Part shown: positions 1-12,616 of the stretch, piece by piece
Position numbering within the stretch: position 1 is the first letter of the stretch
Layout: the number at the start of each line of letters is the position of its first letter
Source: Azadirachta indica
Lineage: Eukaryota; Streptophyta; Magnoliopsida; Sapindales; Meliaceae
DNA length: 64,000 bases
Assembly: GCA_022749755.1 (NCBI GenBank)
Contig: CM040444.1
Location: 2,825,509-2,889,508 of the forward strand
Direction of reading: 5' to 3'
The notes under the pieces: model-generated
What the model saw: only the letters and a program-made list of their open reading frames with translations
What the model was told of the DNA's origin: nothing
Database searches by the model: none
Translations under genes and position numbers: made by a program

Positions 1-1470
1 ATTCAATCATTCTAGTAAAACAACAATAACTAATTAAAAATTTCAAATCAATTGCTAATTAAGAAACTCAAATTTCAAAAAAGCATATAATAGATTCATA
101 AATTAAACATTTTCATAAGAAACTAAAATCTGTAAAGAATTATGAACTATAAAATTAAAGATTTGCATTCCACTTAACGTGAACAAAGAACTACTACACA
201 TTTTTTTGATATTTATTTCAATCCCTACCAACATATTCACACACTTGTAGGTAATCTTTCTACCACCATCAACTTATTTATGAATTTAAATTCAAGAAAA
301 TTTCAAAACAGAACAAACAATGTAATAATAATAATAAAAAAATTTTAAAAAAAGAGATCAAACAACCTAATAATAATCAAAAACAAAAAATTCGAACAAA
401 CATTAAACAACCTGATAATAATCTCTAATTCCAAAATCTAATCTACATTTTAAACTAATATCTCTTAATTCAACAACACAAAAAGCTCCATTTTAGAGCC
501 GTAAAATCTCCTAATATTTCAGCAGAGAATGAAGCATGTAGCCTAAAGAAAAAAAAATCAAATTGATAGATATCTGATTTGAATTTATATTTCATATATT
601 ATCGTTGAATCGATTATTTGTTTCAACCATACAAGTTAAACGAAATGCTGCTTCTTTGGACATATTCAGATCCTTCTCAATGTGTATCGCTCTATGCTCT
701 GCTACCATTGTTCGAGCTACACCTCATTTGCTTTGTTCAAAATTATCTCTGCTACGCATTTTCAGCAACACTATTCTCTATAGGACAAAAGAAATAAATA
801 TCACTTACAATAACTTCCAAAACCAAACACGAAAACACAAAAAAACACTTTCAAATTTTATATGAAAACAAAAAGAAAATGTAAAAAGAAAACAAATAAT
901 TCACCTTTGATTCTTCCATGGAGAAATGGGTGTAGTACAATATGGCAAACTGGCATTGAAAACTCTCTCCTAATATTGATCCCAAATTCTTTTTTCAAGA
1001 TTTAGATGACCTCAAGCTAGATTTAGTGAAAATTTTATAGTGTTCATATGGTTTTTACTTTAAATCAACAATTTCAAGCCCTTCTCTTCACTGACTTGGA
1101 GTTTGCATTTGGTAAAGTATATTTTACTTTCTTTAGTCTGGAAAATATCAAATACATTCCTTTTTATGGTTTTACACTTGAAGATAACAGTCAAATATAA
1201 CGATAAGGGAGGTAAGTGATACAGTCTTAATACTTTCAATCTAAGTGATAGTAATGGATACCTCAGGGGAGGTATGTGATAATATTCCCACAAATGAAAG
1301 TTGTTACAACTTTTTAATTAAAAATAATGTTCTTTTCTAATTTGTCAAAATATAGGGACCATTTGTTAATATTCCAATCCTTGTCCGAGGTGAAGACGGA
1401 TTGTGAACCGGCATAAGCAAGCTTTCTTCCTCCTGCAAAATTAACTAATCTCGCTGGATCGAAGAAGCTG
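1..1470. other. AT-rich intergenic DNA, no gene recognised
   Basis: This stretch is very AT-rich. The short open frames in it (for example near 605-865 and 1060-1293) have no family signature. A small imperfect direct repeat around the motif GGGAGGTAAGTGATA occurs near 1207 and again near 1266. Nothing else is supportable. Confidence 0.6.
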
Positions 1471-1472
1471 TA

Positions 1473-1480
1473 TATAAAAG
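1473..1480 (+). promoter_or_regulatory. TATA box of the small basic/acidic protein gene
   Basis: TATAAAAG lies 41 bases upstream of the ATG at 1514. The paralogous gene at 12617 has a TATA box at almost the same distance (44 bases). This leaves a 5' leader of only about 10-15 nt if transcription starts about 30 bases downstream of the box. Confidence 0.6.
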
Positions 1481-1513
1481 CCCATATATTCTCTCCCTTT
1501 TCGCAATCAATTA

Positions 1514-1900
1514 ATGGCGAAATTTTCATCTGCAAATGGAAAAAGGAAAGGAATAAGAGGAAGAAGAAGAAATCCGATTATGGGCTTCTCAGGCTCAGAG
1601 CTAGAAATAGAAGCTGCTGCTTGGCAGCTCATACAACTTCGCAGAGACTTTCACAAAATTCATCACAAAAGCAATGAGTTATCATCGTCTGCAATCGTCG
1701 ATGAATATTACAAGCCAACAGACGAAGTATCGTCGACGGCAATTGATGAAGATGATGATGAAGAAGAAGATGAATATGGGCAACTCATGATGATGAAGAC
1801 GTCGAGGAAGAGGAAGTTTCGTACAGTTGATTCTATTTACAGTTTAACAAAGCCTTTGATGGTAGCTTCCATTAATGCTAAGAAGATCAGATGTGTTTAA
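1514..1900 (+). CDS. Uncharacterised small plant protein, paralogue of 12617-12976
   Basis: This intronless frame encodes 128 residues, and I do not recognise a named family. The N-terminus starts MAKFSSANGKRK and is strongly basic. An amphipathic, helix-like block SELEIEAAAWQLIQLRRD spans about residues 27-44. The middle (about 70-90) is a run of Asp and Glu. A basic patch TSRKRKF (about 96-102) leads into RTVDSIYSLTKPL. The paralogue at 12617-12976 keeps both the SELEIEAA..QLIQL block and the FRTVDSIYS.T.PL block, while the acidic middle has diverged. That pattern is expected of two translated genes under constraint. The basic patches resemble nuclear localisation signals, so a nuclear role is inferred, not shown. 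The TATA box at 1473 supports this start. Confidence 0.72.
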   Translation: MAKFSSANGKRKGIRGRRRNPIMGFSGSELEIEAAAWQLIQLRRDFHKIHHKSNELSSSAIVDEYYKPTDEVSSTAIDEDDDEEEDEYGQLMMMKTSRKRKFRTVDSIYSLTKPLMVASINAKKIRCV

Positions 1901-3301
1901 TTTGGTTGCTAAACGTTTTTTTTTTTTTAATTTTTTCTGTTTTTGCAGAAAAAGAAATTCAAAAGTTAGATTTTGTTTTTTATGAATGATAAAAAAATAT
2001 TTGGTTATTTATCAAAAATTTCATATACATACATATATATATATATACATATATATATAAAAGAAAGAAAATGCAGACTAACTAGTAAGGACAATTTGGT
2101 CAATTCAATGTAAATCCTTGTTGCACATACGAATTTTGTGTAAGATTACTTTATCCCATAAGAAAAATAATATTAATTAAAATTGTAATAAAGTGGATTA
2201 ATATTATATAATTCCTAAATTACGTTTGACAAGCAACAAATACAAAGATAAATTGACTTTTTTTAAGTGATCCCCTATTTTTAGATTTTATTAAAATTCT
2301 TTCAATAAAAATTGATGACTAAATAATAAAACAGAACATAATTTTTTCAATTTTTATGTAATAATAATAAGATTAAATGAAAATTATATTATATCATATT
2401 CGAAAAAATTTACCCCATCTATATTTATGATTTAATTTTTGCTTTCATGATTTTTTTTAGTATTACTTTTTATACCAAAATGAATATAATTTGATTATAA
2501 CCAGCAGTTTCTTTGAATCCATAGCCATAATATAGAAACCATAAACCATATCCTTTTTTAAAAATATAAATTTATGCAAACTTAATTAGCGACTATTAAT
2601 ATTAAAAAAATATCATTAATTGACCAAGTGAATCAAATTAATTATTATTCCATTTTAGGAATGGGTGTAGTTAAGTCAGTTTGGTTCGGTTTTTTAAAAT
2701 TAAAATGAACTAAAAATTTCAATTTTTTTAAATTTAAGACTAAAAAAAGTTGAAGATACTAAAGTAAAATTAATCACTTTTAGATAAGAGTATTAGTTTT
2801 AATAATAGTTATAAATAAATTATATCAAATAAAAGTTGAAAAAATTCAAATCATCTACATTGATTCAGTTGTCTTCACTTTTGTATAATTGATAGTCTTT
2901 TTATAAGATAATTTAAATAATTAGTCCATGATAAATTTTTTCTTTGAATAATAAAGCATTATACAACAAAATTAATAGAAAATTATTCACAAATAAATCT
3001 ATTATAGATAAACATGTGAGTTAAGAAATAAACTAATACAAAATTGGTCATAATATATGAGACAGATACAATAATTTTGAATACTTTCATCAAAATCCGA
3101 TGTCAATTAGACTGTAAGCAATTGTCTTCTTCGACATAGATCCAAAAACACCGGGTGTAGATTAAGTTGGCAAATGCTTAATAAACTTATAGACTTCAGG
3201 AGTTTACAGTACTTGAAACCACCTGCCAAAAATTCTTAAGAGCATTTAAAGTGAATCTTATATGGTGTCTTCCAAAATAAATAAAAACTAATCTTTGTCA
3301 T
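1901..3301. other. AT-rich intergenic DNA
   Basis: No coding signal is seen. There is a TA-rich simple-sequence tract near 2020-2060 and many A/T homopolymers. The stretch ends at the 9-bp target duplication that precedes the MULE at 3311. Confidence 0.55.
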
Positions 3302-3310
3302 TAAAAATTT
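3302..3310 (+). repeat. 9-bp target-site duplication, left copy
   Basis: TAAAAATTT at 3302-3310 is repeated exactly at 7032-7040, immediately outside the right terminus of the element. Nine bases is the usual target duplication for Mutator-like elements. The AT-rich sequence makes a chance match easier, but the two copies sit exactly at the matching termini. Confidence 0.6.
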
Positions 3311-3465
3311 GGAAAATTTACAACATTAATCACTATTCACTCAAGCCTTTCAAAAAGATCTATCTATAAAAATAATCACCTCTTAATTTTTTGAACAAAA
3401 TTATTCCTATCACTTAAATTAAATTGCGTTTCTTCTCTATTCTCTCTTTTTCTTCTTTTCTTCTC

Positions 3466-4053
3466 AGAAAATTTGTAACAGTAACTATTATTCACTTAGA
3501 CTTTTCAAAAATAACCAATATATAAAAAATATTATAAAATTGATTACCTCTTAATTTTTCAGACAAAATTACCCTAATCACCATTTACAACAAAAATTCC
3601 TTAATCAATTTGGGGGCCACTGAAACCCTAATTTTTGTTTGTGCAAGAAAGTTACAACATAAGTGAAACTTGAATTGGCGATCATTGACCTGGCCGTTGA
3701 CGGCAGCAATAAAGTCTAAAAAATTCGGTCATTTTCACGTCAATGACGGTAAATTTGGCCTAATATCCATTCGCATTTCGACGGCAGAGACAATTTGGGT
3801 AATTGAGGTACGAGTTTTGTAAAATTTGTTTGCATTTACTGTGGATTTATGGATGATTTTAGATGAATTTGCATGGGTAAGTGATTCATTCATCAATTTG
3901 TTAAAAATTAATCTCAGAAACCCGAAAAATTTGTGTGTCATTGGCTATATAATGAATCAAGTATTATTTCGATTATTGTGATACAAACTTTATTAATTCT
4001 ATTTATGATATGATGGAAAATGAGTGTCAAATGCATGAGAATTGTGTGATGAG
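3466..4053 (+). repeat. Left terminal inverted repeat of the MULE
   Basis: About 580 bases that, reverse-complemented, match 6452-7031 with scattered differences. Shared landmarks include the stretch around GGTTTCGGTGGCCCCTAAAT on the right side (GGGGGCCACTGAAACCC here) and the TGCATTTGACACTCATTTTC region at the inner edge. Open frames at 3735-3941 (minus) and 6478-6780 (plus) are the same repeat read in opposite directions, not genes. Confidence 0.75.
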
Positions 4054-5193
4054 TGTCAAATATTATTTACCATGCGACTACTCAATTCTCTGACTAGCAC
4101 TGTCAAAGTCTCATCCCGCCGGTGCAATAGCTCCTCCTGACGCCATAATATTTCCTCATGTTGACACCACATCTCTTCTTGCTTTTTTGTGTAGGCTTGA
4201 CAATCAGCACGTAGAGCTCAAATCTACTGTTCAACGACCAACAAGTGATCAGATTGTTGTGGGACAACGGCAGTCGGTGAATGTACGTCGAGGTTCGAGT
4301 GCGACATGTCGGGAAATGTATTATAGCCTGCTGGAGACTTTATAGGGTCATCACGTTGAGGAACCTCCTGGACACAAAGGAGGGATAGGCTCGCTATCAA
4401 AACAAAGTTCAAATTGTTAAGCAACTATGTTAATAGTAATATAAAATTGAAGATTTTCACCTGTCAAAACTAAACTTTCAACATAATTCACCTTTCTCCT
4501 ACTTTTCCTCAAACTTGGAGGAATAAAGGGTGATGAATCCTCATTATTCATTGCCTCTCGTTAAGAAGACAGTACAGTATATAAATGTTAGTAAAAGTTT
4601 AACCCAAAAAATTATAAATTAATTACTTAGTATTTTAGGCTTACCAGTGGTGTCTTTGGCGATAAGGTCGACTCATCATCGTCTACGTGGTCAGGGAGAA
4701 CAGTGCCGACATATTCACTGTCATATACTGCATCAGAACGCAAAGCCCGACCATAAGGCAAAAAATGCTCTGTCGAAGAAACTTCCATTGTACGGATGAC
4801 AGACGAGGTTAGTCATTATCAGGATAGCAAATTTTATTACAAAATACAACATATCAAAGTTAACAAATCAAAAACATGAAACACAATATATTATTAAATT
4901 GTATTGAGCTATCATTGAAAATGTACGACTTCGAGTTCTCGTCACGAACATTCTTTTTTGTCACGACCGATCTCGATATACGAAGAAGGTGGGAATTGGT
5001 CTCAACCCCAGCAATGGAGATGGTCTCGTACATCTAAATCTATATGTAAATAAAAGATGATCTCGTGCTTCAGTCCTTTCTTTCACTTCTGAGCCTGTTT
5101 AACCTTGTATGTGGCTAACTGTCGACTCATCGCCCTACTCAATGAACGGAAGGTGTATGTCCATACAACAGACCTCCAAGAAAATAGATTGAA

Positions 5194-5613
5194 CTACTCT
5201 AAGTCATCCACCATCTGTAGTATCAATATATCGGTGAGATACCGTTGGCCCCACCCAAGTAGAAACTGGTCCATCAACACATACAATGACAACTTAACTG
5301 CATCCATGTCATTTATCAGTCTAACGTCTATTGTCTTGTATACTTTCTCCATATCCTTTAGTTCCATGCTAAATTCTCCACCGAAGTACATGTCCCTCAA
5401 CCTTGTAGGCCCACCTGTATCACTTGGATATGGCCCCAAAGTCAACCCTATAGTTAACCTGAGCTCAATATATGAGAAATGTATGGTACTGCCCCTCACT
5501 AGAAACCACATCTCCTTCTCCACTCCCTCTGTGACCACCTTGTGTAGTAGCATATTATGCACAAGATTGCCTGAAATTAGACATATTCTATGTCCAACAA
5601 ATGACTTAAACAT
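5194..5613 (-). pseudogene. DUF1985-domain transposon protein fragment
   Basis: A 139-residue open frame carries the signature pattern of DUF1985. It contains VEKEMWFLVRG, a hydrophobic YIELRLTIGL, RDMYFGGEFSMEL, and MDAVKLSLYVLMDQFLLGW followed by an aromatic/basic RYLTDILILQMVDDLE end. This domain is found in plant proteins carried by MULEs, and its biochemical role is unknown. Sequence upstream on the minus strand continues the homology (LTLTQQELFK near 5625-5655) but with a stop and a frame change. The downstream part, down to about 4230, is broken by stops. It is therefore a remnant inside the MULE at 3311-7031, not a working gene. Confidence 0.65.
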
Positions 5614-6451
5614 ATCTACTTGAACAACTCTTGTTGTGTTAGAGTTAGCTTCTTTTACACTGTCTTTAAAACCCGTTCCTTTGACAATGAGGTTACAACA
5701 GCTGGAAAATGTTCGGCCTTCTAGATCTTTAATCCGTTGTCACGGTAACAACCATTTTTACCTGAACCATAAAAAAGCTAGATATGTTAATGAAAAAACA
5801 TATACAAATAATAAAAACATAAACTAAATATGTTTAAGAATACAGAAAAAAAAAAACTACAAACTGGAAAAATCAAAACTAATGTTTCGATCACATAAAC
5901 CGTGATCAAAAGTACAACCTCAATGTATACGAAAGTCATAAACAACTGACAAATTTCTAGAAAAATCAAAACAACACTTTCGATCACAGTCAAAACTCTT
6001 GGTGATGAAAACTTACTATACTTTTAGTGATCAAAAGTACTACTATATTTAATCAAAACTCCTATATATGATCGAAACTGAAACCCTATATCAAAACCAT
6101 AAAAAAAATATATAACGTAATCGAAACATTAAAAATTATGTGAGAATGTATACTTTCGATTACATAATTTTCACAGTTTCGATCATATATATGTCACTTC
6201 CACCCATGCATATATGATCGAAACTATCCAATCTACTCCAATAATCAACCTTAATTATCAACACCACACAAATTTCATCAACAATACATAATCTAAAACC
6301 TAAAGTATGTGATCGAAATTGTGGAAATTACGTGATCGAAACTGTACTTTGAATTACGTTCTTTTGACAATTTCGATCACGACTACCAAACTTTCACACA
6401 TACATTTGTAATCAAAACCATCACACAACCTCAATCTCCAAATTAACGTCC

Positions 6452-7031
6452 ACTTCCATCAACATCACACAATCCTTATGCATTTGATACTCATTTTCTA
6501 TCACATCATGAATAGAATTAACAAAGTTTGTATCACAATAATCGAAATAATACTTGGTTCATTATATAGCCAACGACACACAAATTTTTTCAGGTTTTTG
6601 GGATTAATTTTTAACAAATTGATGAATAAATCACTAACCCATGCAAATTCATCTAAAATCATCCATAAATACACATTAAATGCAAACAAATTTTACCAAA
6701 CTCGTACCTTAGTTACCCAAATTGTCACTGCCGTCGAAATGCGAACAGATATTAGGCCGAGTTTGCCCCCGTCGACGTGAAAATGACCGAATTTTCAAAC
6801 TGCCAGGTCAATGATCGCCGATTGAAGTTTTGCTTATGTTATAACTTTCGTGCACAAACAGAAATTAGGGTTTCGGTGGCCCCTAAATTGATTTGGAGAT
6901 TTTTGTTATAAATGGTGATAAGGGTAATTTTGTCTGAAAAATTAAAAGGTGGTCATTTTTGTAATATTTTTTACACATTCGTCATTTTTGAAAAGTCTAA
7001 GTGAATAGTGGTCACTGTTAAAAGTTTCCCT
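6452..7031 (-). repeat. Right terminal inverted repeat of the MULE
   Basis: Inverted partner of 3466-4053. It ends ...AAAAGTTTCCC at 7031, directly followed by the right copy of the 9-bp duplication. A third, more distant copy of the same repeat lies at about 37000-37566 in the same orientation as this one. Confidence 0.75.
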
Positions 7032-7040
7032 AAAAATTTT
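7032..7040 (+). repeat. 9-bp target-site duplication, right copy
   Basis: TAAAAATTT, identical to 3302-3310, abuts the right end of the MULE. Confidence 0.6.
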
Positions 7041-8902
7041 ACCTACCTTCTCTATATTTTCAAATATTACCAACCTGCAATCATTCGGAAAAATAATACA
7101 AGTTTATATCCATGTCATGAATCTTGCCAACTTCAAGATATTTCTTATTAGTTACAACTGTCAAAACAACATATCACAACATATCACTGTATAAATCCTT
7201 CATGATCAAATTTTTTATACATATATACGTATGTATACATCATCACTATTCATAAATCCAATAAAACTAATATGTAAGTTTAAGCTTGCAATACTTAAAA
7301 AAATTATTATATTATTTTGAGCTTATATTTACAAATCAAATATTAATTTTGTTACATATTATCACTTTTATTTATAATAGATATAATCGAAATAAAAATT
7401 AATAGATAAAATGAATTGAAACCTATCCATTTGAAAGCATTATATAAAGTTACAAATTGTAAGTAAAGAGTGTTTGTAGGTGGCAAATAGGCCGTTACCG
7501 ACTAGCATGACCTGGAAAAGTGAAGCTTAAACAGGTTCATGTATCAAGCTGATACAAGCACGTACAATAAATGTGTCGTGTCGATTCAAGCTCATTTCGC
7601 AAATTTTAAGTCCAAGCCCATAAGCCCGAGCCCACGCGGTCTGAGATGGTCTAGCCTGTGGGCTGGTGGACTTTGATTTGACTTTGCAAAATTTTTAAAA
7701 GATTACAACATCATGGATGGAACCCATGATTTAAGACAATAAACAATAACATTATCACTAAACCATTGAAATTTATTAGTAAAACTTTTATAAATGATAA
7801 ATATTTAGTTAGTAGTATATATTTAATTTATATTATTAAAATAAAATTATTATTATTAATGAAAATGATTTTATAATTTAAGATAATTAAAATTTAATAA
7901 ATTATAACTATTATTATCATTAATAGAACACTAAAAATAAAAAAATATTATACATAAAACTAACAATTATTAAAATAATTTATATTTATAAAAAATATTG
8001 TCACTTATAATAAACAATGTGTGATTGTAAGGGAAAGATAGAGTTGTACAACAACTCATGTCAATTTTAGATTTAAAATTTAAAATTTTGTATAATAATT
8101 TTAATTTTAAATTTGTCTTTATTAAACTTAATATAAATTTAAAAATATATTTAAATTTATTGATTAGAATACATATTTAAAATATTTAATAAAAATTAAT
8201 TTTTACTATTTTACATATTATCAAAATAACATCGTAAAAATAAATATTTGATTTTTCACAAAAATAATTGATAACAATAAAAAAATTTTAATAATCATCA
8301 ATTATTATTTAATAATAATTGAAATTAAAATATAGTAATTTTTTATTATTATAATAATCAATGAATTGTTATAATAATATCAATACATAAATATTTTGAA
8401 GTAAATTATAAATGTACTAAAATTAAATTTTAATTTTAAATTTCAAAATCTAAATCTATAATTGCTAAAGTTGTTTGACCGTTATGTTGGGTTCTAATCA
8501 TTTAAGTCTTGGGAGAATGGCAAATTGGACTCCGTTTTTTAAAATAAATGTCAAATACACTCCCAAAACTAAAATATTTGTTAGCGACACTTCTGTTATA
8601 TTTTTCCGTGCCTGTTACAGTTTAATTGCCTTTCACCAATGAAATGACACATACATCCTTTGTCTTTTTATTACACAATGAGTATGAATGTTGGTGGACA
8701 TATACATACCCTCAATGAATGTTTTAAGCACTAAACATTGTAAGGGAAAAATTGTAATTTTTGCATAATTTGAAAATGTGACCGTTTTTTGCCCATTTTT
8801 TATTGTTGAACCAAGCAATATAAATTGGTTTCTTGGCATCCAGAATGCTTATTTCACTTGCCACACAAATACAAACCCAAATTCATTTATTTTGCTTTTG
8901 AA
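7041..8902. other. AT-rich intergenic DNA with one GC-richer island
   Basis: Mostly A/T homopolymers. A more complex patch at about 7490-7680 contains short repeats of the type AAGCCCATAAGCCCGAGCCC. That composition resembles the ends of some plant hAT-type elements, but I could find no matching inverted partner. No gene is supported. Confidence 0.5.
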
Positions 8903-9329
8903 ATGAGTGCTTCCTCCCAAAGTTACAGTTAAATGGTGGAAACACAAAATTTAGAAATAAGTATTGTTTTTGCCGTAAGAGAACTTGTATCAAGATTTCC
9001 AAAACAAATGAGAACCCAAAGAAGCTATTTTTCACATGTAAATCAAAGAAATCCTTGTGGTTCAGTTGGTGGAATCAAATGATATCAATTTGCACATGAT
9101 TGTCGTAGCAAATAATAGCAGTGTTATTACAAATGTCTTAAATGAAAGAACCGACTCCAATCATATAGTAGATGCTGAACCAAAATTGCAATCACCTATG
9201 AACTTGAAAGCAAGCGACAACAAATTAAAGGTAATCGAAGACAATATAGTAGTGATTAAAAAGCTTCTGATTACAACTCTTGTTGTAGTAACATTACATC
9301 AATGGGTATTGATATCAAAGTATTTGTAA
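8903..9329 (+). pseudogene. GRF-type zinc-finger protein, frameshifted relic
   Basis: An ATG at 8903 opens MSASSQSYS and then meets a stop. The next frame continues with a Cys pattern CFCRKRTC (Cys codons at 8965-8973), then NENPKKLFFTCK and FSWW. This matches the GRF zinc finger layout CxC...NPGRxFYxC...FFxW. That frame stops at about 9097. A third frame (9057-9329) carries a short polar segment and a hydrophobic tail, VVIKKLLITTLVVVTLHQWV. Small plant GRF proteins typically have a zinc finger, then a coiled coil, then a C-terminal membrane anchor, so the three pieces fit one gene broken by two frameshifts. An expressed gene with unusual splicing is possible but less likely. Confidence 0.5.
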
Positions 9330-12300
9330 AAGATCAATGCAATGTTAAATAAAGAAGATGTAATCTATGTAATTCATAATCACATTAAGTGCCAAATGTT
9401 TCATAAGATACAAAAGTGATGCTTTAATGAACACAAATACTTTGTGCACACATCACAAGTCTAAACAAATGCTATGTGCAAAAATATAAATTCATTCCTA
9501 TGTTCTAACTCATTTGATTGACCAAAAAATAAAAACTATATTCCAACCCATTTGGTTGGCCAAAGAAATAAAAACTATATTTCAAATTATTTACTGGCCT
9601 AAAAAAAAAATTATATTGCAAATCAGTGACCACAATATTATTTTAATTAAAAATTTATTAGTTATTTTTCTTAAATAATTATTTAATTAATATATTATTA
9701 AAATAATATTTTAATTAATATATTTTACATAAATATTTTATATTTTACCCTTATACAATTATTTAAGAAAAATAACTATTAAATCTTTAAAATTTGATAA
9801 AATGCAATATTTTTACGTAAAATACATTAATTAAATAAATAATATTATTATTTTATAGCATATTGATAATATAAATATTTATTAATCTATTATAAATTTA
9901 TTTATTTTCATTGATACTTATTTCTATTATTTTATTTATATTATAGATATGTATATATATTTTATTTAAATTACAATATAGTAATAAATATTTCTTATAA
10001 ATATTTTGTAAAATAAATAAATTTATAAATCTAAAATATTAATATTTATTTTTATTTTATTTTTATATAATTGCTAATAATTACAAATGTATAGTTTATT
10101 TTTAGTTATTTATTATAAATAATTAAAATACAATTATTTTATTATTATATTATTAAAATGACGTTGTTATTTTACATAAATATATTATATCTTGTCAAAT
10201 TTTAGAGATTTATTACTTACTTTTTCTTAAATAATATTTTTATATAATAGTATAATTGTTATTTTACTAAGACTTATAAGAATATTTTTGAAATTATTAG
10301 AATTTATAAGGGTATTAGATGAAACCTTTAGGACTAAAAAACATTTTAAAATTAATTAAGTAACATGAAACTCTAAAATTGAGGATATTTGAGTAAACGT
10401 ATCATTTGGGTTTAGTTGACTAACAGTTAAGGGGAAGTTTTTGATACATTCTTCAAACTTTCTATCCAATTAATATAATCTCAAACCTCAGGATGAGAAT
10501 TTGATAATAACCCGAATTATTTTTCATCATCAAGTATTATTATTTGAGATGACAAGAGTCATTACTCATTATACTAAAAAACTAGCATTTTAATAAATAT
10601 TTTTAAAATTATTAAAACTAATCACAATTATCCAAGGGGACTTATATTTTTTTTTTCCAAAATTTATTAAATCATCTATGAACATAAAAATATATCAATT
10701 CACTAGCTTCTACAAATATTTAGATTGATAAAGAAAATAAATGAATATATCATTTAAAACCATTCATATTTACAAATTTAAAATTATTTAAATTTCAAAA
10801 TAATAAATTTAAGATGAAATAAACAAAGACGGCCTCTTTTTAAAATTTAAATGTAGACATTAATGTTTGAATATTAATAATGTGCTTATTTTTTATGATA
10901 TAAATAAATGTCTTAATTTTAAGTATTAAAATTTTGGTCTGGTTTTCTTATTTTTATTTTTAATTTCTTTGAATAAAATTAGAGCCTATTTGTCAATTAA
11001 TATTAATTTTTTTAAAACTAACATCATACTTAATATATATTTAATCATCCAATAAATAAGAGAATATTTAAATTATGACACTATATTTCCTATTAATATA
11101 CCTGAGGTAGCTATAGAAAATGTATAAAATTAAATTGTGTAAAACTTTTAAACACAATTAACAGACGGTCATCTTTTTTGATAAATTATTTTTATTATTA
11201 TTGCTAAAACTATTCCGTATTAAAGTAAATCTCGATACTACTATTGTCTATAATATTTATCTATTAATTTTCATTGGTTTCTAATATAAGTTAATTGTTT
11301 GTTCACTTTTAAAAGAAATTTTCCGACCCTTGATTTTTTTACCTTCTCCCAACAAGTTATCAGGAAGTAAAATGTTAAAATTATTCTTCTTTCAATGATG
11401 CATGTGGACTAAAATGTTAAAATTAAACAAACTATATGTTGATTTATTATTTTATCAATATTATGGACTTAAATATTATTATCCCATTTATCAAAATCCC
11501 TAAAAGGAGCCTAACTAGTAGTGTAAAGAAGAAGATGGCTGATCCATTCAACCACATAAGGAAGAAATGTTGAGGATATTTTTGTCAATACATTATAAAA
11601 CCTTGTCACACAAGAGAAACATTACTTATCCCATAAGAAAAACACGAAACCCACTTTAGTATAATTTTATAAAATAAAAATAAGGGGGAGAATATTATAT
11701 GAGTTCCTAAAGTTTAAAAAAACAACAAATAAGAACATAACGCATAAACTCTTTTCATGTGGATCCCCATTGTAGTATTGTTACACATCATTAAAGTGAA
11801 TAGTATCTTGAAATTTGAATACCAAATATATCAATTTAATAATCAACAAATAAACGATTAGTTATAAGAATTCATCAAAGTAAATTATCAAAATATAGAG
11901 TAAAACTTTTCTATCGAACATTCAAAAGCAATTAATAAAAAATGTAAATAAGAAGAAAAAATAAGGAGAGGGATCAATATTCTTATAAGTTTACATATTT
12001 TTTATACTATTTATAAACTGTTGGATTAAACATTTTTAATGGTTAAGATTGCATATCAAATGTTCATTAATTATAGTATATTTATTATATATTAATTATA
12101 TCTATTAGATTTATTTTAACCGTTAAGAATACATAAATTCAGTCATTTATAAATAATAAAAAAATTACATAAAATCAATAGGTTGTTGATCCTTCTTCAA
12201 AAAATAAATAGAAGAGAAAAAAATAAAATTTAATGTTGATAATTTATGATCAAAATTATTGGAGACTATTTCAATATGATCAATTTCACATAGAGTAGAT

Positions 12301-12572
12301 GATGGAGGTAAAATTATAAGCATTGAGCTTAATTTAACAATATATTAACCATCCTTTTTTTTTTTAAAAAACTTGTTTTCACAAAATATTAATATTAATA
12401 GGGACCAAAATATTAACATTAAGTAAATAATGTCTTAATTCGTTATTATGTTAATATTTTGAGATGAAAATGTAATTATCCCAATAAAAATATTATTATT
12501 ATTATTCTCCAAAGAAAATATCCATGCTTTGAAAAGGCGGTTTTTTTCAACCGATCTACACGTCTCCGCAAC
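9330..12572. other. AT-rich intergenic DNA
   Basis: More than 3 kb with no protein-family signal. It holds the 39-bp tandem repeat at 9502-9618, long A/T-only stretches around 9640-10200, and nothing else I can support. Confidence 0.55.
9502..9618 (+). repeat. 39-bp tandem repeat, three degenerate copies
   Basis: Three consecutive units share the pattern CATTTGGTTGGCCAAA followed by AATAAAAACTATAT. They begin near 9502, 9541 and 9580. The third unit is more diverged. Confidence 0.65.
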
Positions 12573-12580
12573 TATAAAAA
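12573..12580 (+). promoter_or_regulatory. TATA box of the second small-protein gene
   Basis: TATAAAAA lies 44 bases upstream of the chosen ATG at 12617. The spacing matches that of the paralogue (41 bases) and supports the start choice. Confidence 0.55.
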
Positions 12581-12616
12581 CGAAACAAGCTCCTGAGTTT
12601 TGTGGTCTGTCCTTCG

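Larger units (their letters stand above)
3311..7031. mobile_element. Mutator-like element with long TIRs and a DUF1985 gene relic
   Basis: A block of about 3.7 kb is bounded by long inverted repeats. The left end starts GGAAAATTTACAACATTAAT. The complement of the right end starts GGGAAACTTTTAACAGTGAC, and both continue into CACTATTCACT. A perfect 9-bp duplication flanks the whole. Inside, a minus-strand DUF1985-type relic is seen at 5194-5613. DUF1985 proteins are commonly carried by plant MULEs, often beside an Ulp1-like protease (the KI/Kaonashi type). I see no intact transposase and no recognisable protease here, so the element is defective. The left terminus is duplicated in tandem: similar end sequence occurs at 3311-3420 and again from about 3466. 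A related copy lies at 36501-37566. Confidence 0.72.

Noticed and set aside
605..865. 86-residue open frame near the left edge
   Set aside because: Low complexity, no motif, no paralogue in the window and no promoter signal beyond AT richness.
5105..5623. 172-residue plus-strand open frame
   Set aside because: It is the antisense shadow of the DUF1985 relic at 5194-5613, which carries the recognisable family pattern.
7490..7680. Possible hAT element end (AAGCCC-rich island)
   Set aside because: No inverted partner or 8-bp duplication could be found nearby, so no element is called.
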